Positions 45,464 to 51,955 of a DNA stretch of 51,955 bases are shown piece by piece. The stretch lies in assembly GCA_934193545.1 (NCBI GenBank), contig CAKPVL010000004.1, forward strand, positions 1 through 51,955. The letters are read 5' to 3'. How positions within the stretch are numbered: the first letter of the stretch is position 1; the number at the start of each line of letters is the position of its first letter. A model generated the notes under the pieces. The model worked only from the letters and a program-made list of their open reading frames with translations, was not told where the DNA came from and did no database searches. This DNA is from an uncultured Granulicatella sp. GTDB lineage: Bacteria; Bacillota; Bacilli; Lactobacillales; Aerococcaceae. The translations under genes and the position numbers were made by a program.

Positions 45464-47536
45464 TTATTTTTGAACAGCTTCTTTGTAATCGCAATTGCTA
45501 CATGCAATTTGTTTTCCGCCGCGACCTTTTTTCTCTACTAAGTAGTGGTCACATTTTGGACAATTACGTCCAATAGGTTTATCCCATGATACAAATTCGC
45601 ATTCTGGGTAGCGATCACAACCATAGAAGATACGGTTTTTCTTCGACTTACGTTCGATAACTTTCCCTTTACCACAAGTTGGGCAAGTAATACCGATATC
45701 TTTCACGATAGCTTGCGTATGGTGACATTCTGGGAAATTACTACAAGCGTAGAATTTACCAAAACGACCTAATTTAATGACCATTGGATGTCCACATTTT
45801 TCACAGTTAAATCCAGCTGGTTCATCTTTAATTTGAACTTTCTCGATTTCAACTTCTGCTTTATCCACTTCAACCTTGAATGGTTGGTAGAACTTATCGA
45901 TGACTTGTACCCACTCTTCTTTTCCTTCTTCAACAAGGTCGAGATTATCTTCCATTGAAGCAGTGAAATGAGTATCGACAATATTTGGGAAATATTGTTC
46001 AATGATTTGATGTACTACATAACCAAGTTCTGTTGGTTCAAAACGCTTAGAAACTAGTTTAACGTAGTAACGTTTTTGGATTGTTTCAATTGTTGGTGCG
46101 TATGTTGATGGACGACCAACACCGATTTCTTCTAGTGTTTTAATTAAAGTCGCTTCAGAATAACGTGCAGGTGGTTGCGTGAAATGTTGTTCAGGATTTA
46201 GTTTAGCTAATTGAACTTCATCCCCAACTTGCATTTCAGGAAGCACATTTCCTTTTTTCGCATCTGCATTATCTTGATAAACTTTTTGGTATCCAGCAAA
46301 CTTGATAGTTGAGCCGTTTGCTTTAAACACATGGTTATTTTGTTCTAAATCAACTTGTACAGTGTCATAAACTGCAGCCGTCATTTGGCTAGCAACGAAT
46401 CGTGACCAAATTAATGTGTACAATTTCAATTGATCTTTTGTTAAATAACTTGCGATTGAATCTGGTGTACGTAAAACAGATGACGGACGGATTGCTTCGT
46501 GCGCGTCCTGAGCTCCCTCAGCGTTCTTTACAGCGCGTTTAGTAGCAAGACAGTATTCTTTACCAAACTCTTTCTCAATGAACTCAGATGCCTCATTTTG
46601 AGCAGATGCTGAGATACGAGTAGAGTCTGTACGCATATACGTAATTAAACCGACAGAACCACTACGTCCAAGTGATACCCCTTCATAAAGTTGTTGGGCA
46701 ACCATCATCGTTTTACGAGTTCTGAAGTTTAAGCGATTTGACGCATCTTGTTGCAAACTACTTGTTGTAAATGGTGCTGCAGGATTGCGACGACGTTCTT
46801 TCTTCGTCACTTTAGTAACCTTGAATGGTTTCTTCTCAGAAAGTTCTGCCATTACTGATTTTACAGTCGCTTCTTTTTCTAAAGCGGCTTTCTCAGCTGT
46901 AGTTCCATAGTAATTGGCCGTGAAAGCTTTCTTTTCTTTCTTGAATTGACCTTCAAGTGTCCAGTATTCTTCTGGAACGAATGCTTTAATTTCGTTTTCG
47001 CGATCAATAATTAATTTCACAGCGATACTTTGAACACGCCCTGCACTGAGTCCTTTTTTCACTTTCTTCCATAAAATAGGAGATAAAGTATAACCCACAA
47101 GGCGGTCTAAAATACGACGTGCTTGTTGCGCGTCCACTAAGTCCATATCAATCTTTCTAGGATTCTTGAACGCTTCTTTAATTGCATCTTTTGTAATCTC
47201 ATTAAATTCCACACGAATAGGTGCGTTTAAATCAAGTCCTAATAAATGAGCTAAATGCCAAGAAATAGCTTCCCCTTCTCTATCCGGGTCACTCGCGAGA
47301 TAGACAGCATCTGCTTTAGCTGCTTCTTTTTTAAGTGATTTGATTAAATCACCTTTCCCACGAATTGAAATATAATGAGGTTCATAATTATGTTCAATAT
47401 CTACGCCCATTTTGCTTTTAGGCAAATCACGTAAGTGCCCTTTACTAGCAACTACTTTAAAGTTTTTCCCTAAATAGCGTTCAATGGTTTTAGCTTTTGT
47501 AGGAGACTCTACAATCACTAGATTTTGCTTCACCAT
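45464..47536 (-). CDS. topA: DNA topoisomerase I
   Basis: Type IA enzyme that relaxes negative supercoils. The 690 residues have an N-terminal Toprim domain (Glu10 in [25 protein letters not shown]), catalytic Tyr300 in [14 protein letters not shown], and three C-terminal zinc-finger regions: CEKCG...CSNFPEC, CPTCG...CDRYPEC and CPKCD...CSNCDY. All are intact. RBS GGAAGGAG. It has its own promoter, 158 bases separate it from dprA, and the leader contains a wobble-rich hairpin. Confidence 0.97.
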   Translation of the reverse strand: MVKQNLVIVESPTKAKTIERYLGKNFKVVASKGHLRDLPKSKMGVDIEHNYEPHYISIRGKGDLIKSLKKEAAKADAVYLASDPDREGEAISWHLAHLLGLDLNAPIRVEFNEITKDAIKEAFKNPRKIDMDLVDAQQARRILDRLVGYTLSPILWKKVKKGLSAGRVQSIAVKLIIDRENEIKAFVPEEYWTLEGQFKKEKKAFTANYYGTTAEKAALEKEATVKSVMAELSEKKPFKVTKVTKKERRRNPAAPFTTSSLQQDASNRLNFRTRKTMMVAQQLYEGVSLGRSGSVGLITYMRTDSTRISASAQNEASEFIEKEFGKEYCLATKRAVKNAEGAQDAHEAIRPSSVLRTPDSIASYLTKDQLKLYTLIWSRFVASQMTAAVYDTVQVDLEQNNHVFKANGSTIKFAGYQKVYQDNADAKKGNVLPEMQVGDEVQLAKLNPEQHFTQPPARYSEATLIKTLEEIGVGRPSTYAPTIETIQKRYYVKLVSKRFEPTELGYVVHQIIEQYFPNIVDTHFTASMEDNLDLVEEGKEEWVQVIDKFYQPFKVEVDKAEVEIEKVQIKDEPAGFNCEKCGHPMVIKLGRFGKFYACSNFPECHHTQAIVKDIGITCPTCGKGKVIERKSKKNRIFYGCDRYPECEFVSWDKPIGRNCPKCDHYLVEKKGRGGKQIACSNCDYKEAVQK

Positions 47537-47563
47537 TAAATGGCTCCTTCCCTAATCCACTCT

Positions 47564-47688
47564 ATCTAACAGTTCTCTCAAGCTAAAAAAGCCCGAGAAT
47601 AGTGAGATTGCTTAAATTATCTTTTGTCATCATATCTAAACACATTCTTTTTGTCAAGGCAACGAAACAATCTCTTAAACTGTTAGAT
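47564..47688. repeat. Inverted repeats bracketing the dprA-topA gap
   Basis: ATCTAACAGTT (47564-47574) and AACTGTTAGAT (47678-47688) are perfect 11-base inverted repeats separated by 103 bases that contain the topA promoter. One lies 7 bases after the dprA stop, the other in the topA leader. Confidence 0.5.
47629..47657 (-). promoter_or_regulatory. Promoter of topA
   Basis: On the minus strand, consensus -35 TTGACA (47657-47652), 17-base spacer, -10 TATGAT (47634-47629). Confidence 0.85.
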
Positions 47689-47695
47689 TTATTTT

Positions 47696-48562
47696 TTAAG
47701 GAAAATATTTAAGATTTTTAGAGATCGTTTCACCGCTAGATACAAGACATGCGCCCGCTTCGATTAGGCTATTAGTCCCTTTGGAATGGCTAGAAAAAAT
47801 GCTTCCTGGAACGGCAAAAACTTCTCTATTTTCACTTAAAGCTAAGTTTGCGGTTATAAGACTTCCACTTTTTTCTTTTGCTTCTATCACGCAGACTCCA
47901 TGACTAAGTCCAGCGATGATGCGATTACGGTATGGAAAATGGAATTTTAAAGGTCGACTCATTAGTGGATATTCAGAGAGAAGTAATCCTTTATTTGCAA
48001 TCATACTGTATAGATTTGCGTTTTCTGGAGGATAAATCACATCTAATCCACTTCCAATAACTGCAATTGTATTCCCGTTAGTCTTGAGGGCCTCTTCATG
48101 AGCTAAAGTATCCACACCTCGAGCTAATCCACTGACAACTACAATACCATCGTTAACGATGGGTGGGATTAACTCATGAATACATTCTTTAGCATATTTA
48201 GAATGATCTCTTGATCCCACAATAGCAACTGCCCTCTGATTAATGAGTGACAAGTTTCCTCTATAAAACAATACAATGGGAGGTAAGTATATCTCTTTCA
48301 ACCTTTGTGGATACGCGCCGTCCAAAATCGTTAAGATTTTAACCTTTTTCTCCTGTAATCTTTTTATTTCTGAATCCCAATCCATTGATTCTATCCATTT
48401 ATTTGTCTCTTCAGGTAATGAATACTTCAAATCACCAAGAACGAAGGTATCGTTTAAAGACATATCTTCATCCAATCGAGCAAATAATTCATAAAATTGC
48501 TTACTAGTTAATGTATCGCTCATCGCAACAGCAATCAGTAATCTTCGTTTTGTCCAAATCAT
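47696..48562 (-). CDS. dprA: DNA processing protein DprA
   Basis: Binds incoming single-stranded DNA and loads RecA in natural transformation. The 288 residues have an N-terminal helical part (1-70) and the Rossmann-like DprA core: AIVGSRDHSKYAKE, VVSGLARGVDTLAHEEAL, TIAVIGSGLDVIYPPEN, FPYRNRIIAGLS, KEKSGSLITANLALSENREVFAVPG (split: KEKSGSLITANLAL, then SENREVFAVPG) and KGTNSLIEAGA. No C-terminal winged helix is present. The start at 48562 has AAGGAG, but this site and its spacer are part of a terminator-like stem (48563-48613). It lies 64 bases after rnhB. Confidence 0.95.
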   Translation of the reverse strand: MIWTKRRLLIAVAMSDTLTSKQFYELFARLDEDMSLNDTFVLGDLKYSLPEETNKWIESMDWDSEIKRLQEKKVKILTILDGAYPQRLKEIYLPPIVLFYRGNLSLINQRAVAIVGSRDHSKYAKECIHELIPPIVNDGIVVVSGLARGVDTLAHEEALKTNGNTIAVIGSGLDVIYPPENANLYSMIANKGLLLSEYPLMSRPLKFHFPYRNRIIAGLSHGVCVIEAKEKSGSLITANLALSENREVFAVPGSIFSSHSKGTNSLIEAGACLVSSGETISKNLKYFP

Positions 48563-48613
48563 AAAAAAACTCCTTCTCGAAATAGTCTTTCAATACTATT
48601 TACGAGAAAGAGT
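48563..48613 (-). terminator. Terminator-like hairpin containing the dprA ribosome binding site
   Basis: Minus-strand arms (plus 48613-48595 and 48586-48569) form an 18-bp stem with one bulge and one G-U pair; the loop is 8 bases. Seven U follow and the ATG comes directly after them. The AAGGAG of dprA is within the 3' arm. It therefore works as the rnhB terminator and would hide the dprA site in any read-through mRNA. Confidence 0.85.
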
Positions 48614-48626
48614 TCTAATTTGGATT

Positions 48627-49394
48627 TTATTGATAATCTTTTACCGGAGCAAATGTCATACGGTGAATTGGCGTTGGTCCTAATTTTTCAAGACCTTCAA
48701 GATGCGCTTTCGTACCATAGCCAGCATTTTGTGCAAAGCTGTAACCAGGATACAGTTGATCGAAATCCTTCATCATTTGGTCACGAACCTCTTTAGCAAC
48801 AATACTTGCTGCAGCAATCGAGATACTTTTAGCGTCCCCTTTAATGATCCCTTCTTCTGGAATTGCAGTATCTAATTTCATCGCGTCGATTAATAAATAG
48901 TCTGGTTGTTCTGGCAATAGTTCAATCGCTCTCTTCATCGCCACTTTACTTGCTTCATAAATATTAATCTTATCGATTGTAAATGCGTCTACAATACCAA
49001 TACCAATTGCGATGGCTTGTTCCTTTATAATTTCAAAAATTTCAGCACGCTTCTTGGCGCTTAATTTCTTTGAATCATCCAGACCGATATCTTCCATTCC
49101 TTCGGGAAGAATCACGGCAGCTGCGACCACAGGACCAGCAAGTGGACCGCGACCGACTTCATCGATCCCAGCAATCATTTTGTAGCCTTTTTGTTTAGCT
49201 GCACGTTCAAAGCTTTGCATTTCTTCAAAGTGAGCAGCACGTTCTGCTTTTTTGGCGTATTGACGTTCAAATTTCGCGATTAAATCTTGAACTCCTTTAC
49301 GCTCGTCACTTCGAAGTTCTGTTAAACGCTCATCCGACAACGTTTGAATTTCTTCAAGAATCAATTTAATTTCTTTGATGGAACGTTTTTCCAT
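48627..49394 (-). CDS. rnhB: Ribonuclease HII
   Basis: Cuts RNA in RNA-DNA hybrids and removes misincorporated ribonucleotides. The 255 residues have an N-terminal helical extension (1-70), typical of Gram-positive RNase HII, then the catalytic domain with Asp78 and Glu79 in IAGIDEVGRGPLAGPV, LDDSKKLS, and the third Asp in LLIDAMKL. It overlaps the rbgA stop by one base. Confidence 0.96.
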   Translation of the reverse strand: MEKRSIKEIKLILEEIQTLSDERLTELRSDERKGVQDLIAKFERQYAKKAERAAHFEEMQSFERAAKQKGYKMIAGIDEVGRGPLAGPVVAAAVILPEGMEDIGLDDSKKLSAKKRAEIFEIIKEQAIAIGIGIVDAFTIDKINIYEASKVAMKRAIELLPEQPDYLLIDAMKLDTAIPEEGIIKGDAKSISIAAASIVAKEVRDQMMKDFDQLYPGYSFAQNAGYGTKAHLEGLEKLGPTPIHRMTFAPVKDYQ

Positions 49395-50254
49395 TATGCT
49401 TCCCCCGTTAACGATACAGGCGCTTGGTCTAATGTATAACGACCAAGCTTCCCTGAACGAATATCAAACACGATTCGTTCACTTGCCTTTTCATAATCTT
49501 CTTTAAAGCCTAAATTCTTTGTAATTAACATTAATAAATCTACGTTTGAGAGTTCTAAATCATCATCCGTTAATCGATAAGCTTTCTTTAAATACTCTGG
49601 ATAATCCAATTTGAACTGACTAAGAGCAAATAATGCAATATCATCCATATGAAGGAGTGCGTCTTTAATCGCTCCAGTGAGAGCTAATTTATTTCCAACT
49701 TCTTCACTTTCAAACTTTGGCCATAGAATTCCTGGTGTATCTAACAACTCAAAATCATTTCCGATTTTTAACCAACGTTGTCCCTTTGTAACCCCAGGAC
49801 GGTTGGCAGTTTCTGCTTGGTTTTTATTAATCATACGGTTGATAAAAGTTGATTTTCCAACGTTTGGAATTCCAAGAACCATTAAGCGAATCGGTCTAGG
49901 ACGGATTCCTTTTTCTAGATTCTTTTCAAAGACTGGTGCCATTAATTCCTTAATAGCGGCCTTTACTTGCTTAATCCCTTTTCCGTCTTTAGCTTCAGTT
50001 GTAAGAACTTTAATTCCTTGGCTAGTAAAATAATCATTCCAACGTTTTGTTTGAGATGGATCTGCCAAATCTACTTTGTTTAATAAAATTAACTGTTTCT
50101 TTTGTCCTTTAATTTCTTCGATAATAGGATTGCGACTTGATTCTGGAATACGAGCATCCACCATTTCAATCACAACATCGACTAGTTTTAATTTTTCTGT
50201 TGCTTCCCGGCGCGCTTTGGCCATATGCCCAGGGAACCATTGGATTGTTGCCAT
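49394..50254 (-). CDS. rbgA: Ribosome biogenesis GTPase RbgA (YlqF)
   Basis: Needed for late 50S subunit assembly. The 286-residue circularly permuted GTPase has G4 NKVDL (59-63) before G1 GIPNVGKST (128-136), then G3 DTPG, and the N-terminal QWFPGHMAKA typical of RbgA/YlqF. A C-terminal helical domain (about 200-280) binds rRNA. RBS AAAGG. It is first gene of rbgA-rnhB. Confidence 0.96.
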   Translation of the reverse strand: MATIQWFPGHMAKARREATEKLKLVDVVIEMVDARIPESSRNPIIEEIKGQKKQLILLNKVDLADPSQTKRWNDYFTSQGIKVLTTEAKDGKGIKQVKAAIKELMAPVFEKNLEKGIRPRPIRLMVLGIPNVGKSTFINRMINKNQAETANRPGVTKGQRWLKIGNDFELLDTPGILWPKFESEEVGNKLALTGAIKDALLHMDDIALFALSQFKLDYPEYLKKAYRLTDDDLELSNVDLLMLITKNLGFKEDYEKASERIVFDIRSGKLGRYTLDQAPVSLTGEA

Positions 50255-50312
50255 AAATTTCGAATCCTTTCTATTTAATCTTTAATAAATCATTCATATA
50301 GAACCATCAAAT

Positions 50313-50321
50313 ATTATACCA
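50313..50321 (-). promoter_or_regulatory. Extended -10 promoter of rbgA
   Basis: On the minus strand TGGTATAAT (50321-50313). No clear -35. Confidence 0.55.
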
Positions 50322-50364
50322 TGTTTTCATTCTTTTTTCCGTTCTCTTCCTCATCCCTATAACG

Positions 50365-50410
50365 AAAAATCTCAGTACAACAACGATTCCTCATCATTGT
50401 ACTGAGATTT
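50365..50410 (-). terminator. Terminator after the nitroreductase gene
   Basis: AAATCTCAGTACAA (50367-50380) pairs perfectly with TTGTACTGAGATTT (50397-50410). On the minus strand T follows. Confidence 0.9.
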
Positions 50411-50428
50411 CATTTATATGCAAAAATT

Positions 50429-51085
50429 TTAGTCGATTACTTCGTAAATACTTTCTGTATTCCAACGAACTTTTGGTTTAATCTCTTCATCTCTATAACC
50501 AAAAGCACACATAACAGAAACTCCAAATTCTGATGTATCCAGAACGCCTTTTTCTTCTAAATAAGCTTCTACTTTATCTTTATCGAATCCTTCGATTGGA
50601 CATGAATCCATCCCCATTAGAACTGCCGCATTCATCATATTTGTCATTTGTATATACGTTTGTTTACTTGCCCAGTCAAAGAGTGAACGCTCATCATTCA
50701 GCTTGGCATCACTTTCTTGGAAACTCTTAATACGGTGGGCATATGCAGAATCGGGATCATAACTTCTATGTCTTACTTCTTGCATTAATTTTTCGATATA
50801 AGGAGTTTCATAGTTCACGCCTTTACGAGCTAGATATATCACAAAATGACTAGCACCATCAAGCATTGAAACAGCGCCCCAAGCCATTGATTTTAAATCT
50901 TGCTTCATTTCTTTGTTATTTAATAAAAGCATTTTCCAAGGTTCAAATCCAAGTGAAGAAGGAGCCAATCTACCTACTTCCACAAGTGCTGCCCAATCTT
51001 CATCAGAAATGCGACGAGCTGGATCAAATTTTTTAGTAGCATAACGTTGGTGTTGTAATGCAACGACTTCTTCTCTATTCATCAT
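50429..51085 (-). CDS. Nitroreductase family NAD(P)H-dependent oxidoreductase
   Basis: FMN-dependent reductase of the NfsB/NfnB branch, acting on nitroaromatics or quinones. The 218 residues show the N-terminal FMN-binding pattern HQRYATKKFDP, LAPSSLGFEPWK (Pro-Ser-Ser loop), the central NMMNAAVLMGMDSCPIEGFD and the C-terminal SVMCAFGYRDEE. I chose the ATG at 51085, which has AAGGAG at 6 bases; the frame extends 11 codons further without support. It appears monocistronic with its own promoter and terminator. Confidence 0.88.
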   Translation of the reverse strand: MMNREEVVALQHQRYATKKFDPARRISDEDWAALVEVGRLAPSSLGFEPWKMLLLNNKEMKQDLKSMAWGAVSMLDGASHFVIYLARKGVNYETPYIEKLMQEVRHRSYDPDSAYAHRIKSFQESDAKLNDERSLFDWASKQTYIQMTNMMNAAVLMGMDSCPIEGFDKDKVEAYLEEKGVLDTSEFGVSVMCAFGYRDEEIKPKVRWNTESIYEVID

Positions 51086-51129
51086 ACAAGTCTCCTTAAG
51101 TGTAAAATTTACATACAATATATATCATT

Positions 51130-51158
51130 AGTTTAACAGTTTAGAAATAGAATAGCAA
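51130..51158 (-). promoter_or_regulatory. Possible promoter of the nitroreductase gene
   Basis: On the minus strand, -35 TTGCTA (51158-51153), 17-base spacer, -10 TAAACT (51135-51130). Confidence 0.45.
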
Positions 51159-51174
51159 TCCACCTAGGTAAATT

Positions 51175-51200
51175 AAAAGAGACTGAATTGCTTCAGTCTC
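51175..51200 (-). terminator. Terminator after the MgtC-family gene
   Basis: GAGACTGAA (51179-51187) pairs with TTCAGTCTC (51192-51200). On the minus strand TTTT follows. Confidence 0.85.
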
Positions 51201-51207
51201 ATCTTTA

Positions 51208-51909
51208 CTATTGAGGATTGTTTTCTGACGACTTGAACTTCACTTTCTTAATCTTGAAGTCGATATGTCGCTCCCTGATGGTTGCTTCAATATCATCAAT
51301 CGAAATTTGTTTGTCATTTTCAATCTGAATGTTAATTTCGTATTTACCGCCGATATCTTTTACATCAACATTCGCAATTTGATATTGTTTTAAATCACAG
51401 TATTGATAAATATCATGAACGAGCGAGATATCACCTACCGTCCCATTGATGCTTGCTTGGTAGATTTGATGCTGTTTTGTAAAATCATGTGTTAGCCATT
51501 GGATTAACATAACGAACACGCTACATACGAGGCCAAAGAACCATAATCCTCCACCAATCGCCATACCGATACCGGAAGTCGCCCAAATACCAGCTGCAGT
51601 TGTTAGTCCACTAATTTTCTTGTCACGCATGAAGATAATTCCCCCACCGATGAAGGAAATACCACTAACGATTTGTGCTGCGACACGTGTTGAATCAAAG
51701 TCATGAGTATCAAGAAACGCTTCTTTGGAAATAATCATCATCAAGGCGGAAGTTAAACAAACAATCACATGAGTTTTAACACCGGCTTGTTTATTTCTGG
51801 CTTTTCGTTCGTATCCAATTAACAGTCCGCAAATACATGCGAGGATAATTGACGTAAAATGTCTTAACTCTAACATCGCGTCAAATGAACGCACAAAAAT
51901 TTGATCCAT
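51208..51909 (-). CDS. MgtC/SapB family membrane protein
   Basis: The 233 residues have four or five N-terminal membrane segments with the MgtC signature (ACICGLLIGYERKARNKQAG, VKTHVIVCLTSALMMI, IVSGISFIGGGIIF and GLTTAAGIWATSGIGMAIG), then a cytoplasmic ACT-like C-terminal domain (about 150-230). Family members link to growth at low magnesium and to ATP synthase control in pathogens, but in Gram-positives the role is unsettled. RBS AAAGGAGG. The promoter region runs off the window. Confidence 0.9.
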   Translation of the reverse strand: MDQIFVRSFDAMLELRHFTSIILACICGLLIGYERKARNKQAGVKTHVIVCLTSALMMIISKEAFLDTHDFDSTRVAAQIVSGISFIGGGIIFMRDKKISGLTTAAGIWATSGIGMAIGGGLWFFGLVCSVFVMLIQWLTHDFTKQHQIYQASINGTVGDISLVHDIYQYCDLKQYQIANVDVKDIGGKYEINIQIENDKQISIDDIEATIRERHIDFKIKKVKFKSSENNPQ

Positions 51910-51955
51910 ACTCTTCCTCCTTTAAAAATATACCTTTCTATTTTACGCATATTTC

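Noticed and set aside
45335..45541. 68-codon open frame starting in the hairpin element and running into the end of topA
   Set aside because: It lacks a Shine-Dalgarno site, crosses several stems and the topA terminator, and its last part is antisense to topA.
47575..47610. T-box-like or riboswitch leader before topA because of a GGGCTTTTTT segment
   Set aside because: No T-box sequence or specifier stem is present; the segment folds into a simple wobble-rich hairpin, and topA is not a known T-box target.

Overview
The window is chromosomal DNA of a low-GC Firmicute of the order Lactobacillales. Evidence: AT-rich sequence with strong AGGAGG-type ribosome binding sites, rexAB in place of addAB, a streptococcal-style sucrose PTS, a codY-hslU-hslV-xerC-topA-dprA-rnhB-rbgA block and a complete L-ascorbate PTS operon. 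The combination fits Carnobacteriaceae/Aerococcaceae such as Granulicatella best, but the genus is inferred from gene content, not proven.

Plus strand, 1-21 kb: sucrose PTS permease and fructokinase (scrA, scrK), a small UPF0154 protein, then (minus) an acyltransferase plsC. Positions 4149-8512 hold an unrecognised four-gene operon of membrane proteins: three share a multi-span N-terminal part plus a large extracytoplasmic domain, and the fourth has only the membrane part. Next come rpsB-tsf-pyrH-frr with a structured leader and hairpins between cistrons, a membrane-anchored thermonuclease, nrdH behind two NrdR-type boxes, the rexB-rexA recombination helicase/nuclease (RexB lacks all four Fe-S cysteines known in AddB), and a DUF624 membrane protein.

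Minus strand, 21-33 kb: a PhnD-PhnC-PhnE-PhnE ABC importer with no C-P lyase genes, then the ascorbate operon ulaD-G-C-A-B-F-E. Its promoter is overlapped by one catabolite-repression site and preceded by a better one, and it carries two strong hairpins between cistrons. After that lie lspA-rluD-pyrR.

33-52 kb: a secreted lipoprotein and a DUF4015 protein (plus), parE-parC (minus), plsY (plus), then minus-strand xerC-hslV-hslU-codY-aldose epimerase and rbgA-rnhB-dprA-topA, and finally a nitroreductase and an MgtC-family protein. A 446-base gap between xerC and topA carries a modular array of hairpins (45109-45410) that no gene explains. The dprA ribosome binding site lies inside a terminator-like stem whose U-tract runs directly into the start codon.

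No rRNA, tRNA, CRISPR array, insertion sequence or prophage was seen. The points most worth checking are the four-gene membrane cassette, the 45.1-45.4 kb structured element, and the dprA terminator/RBS overlap.
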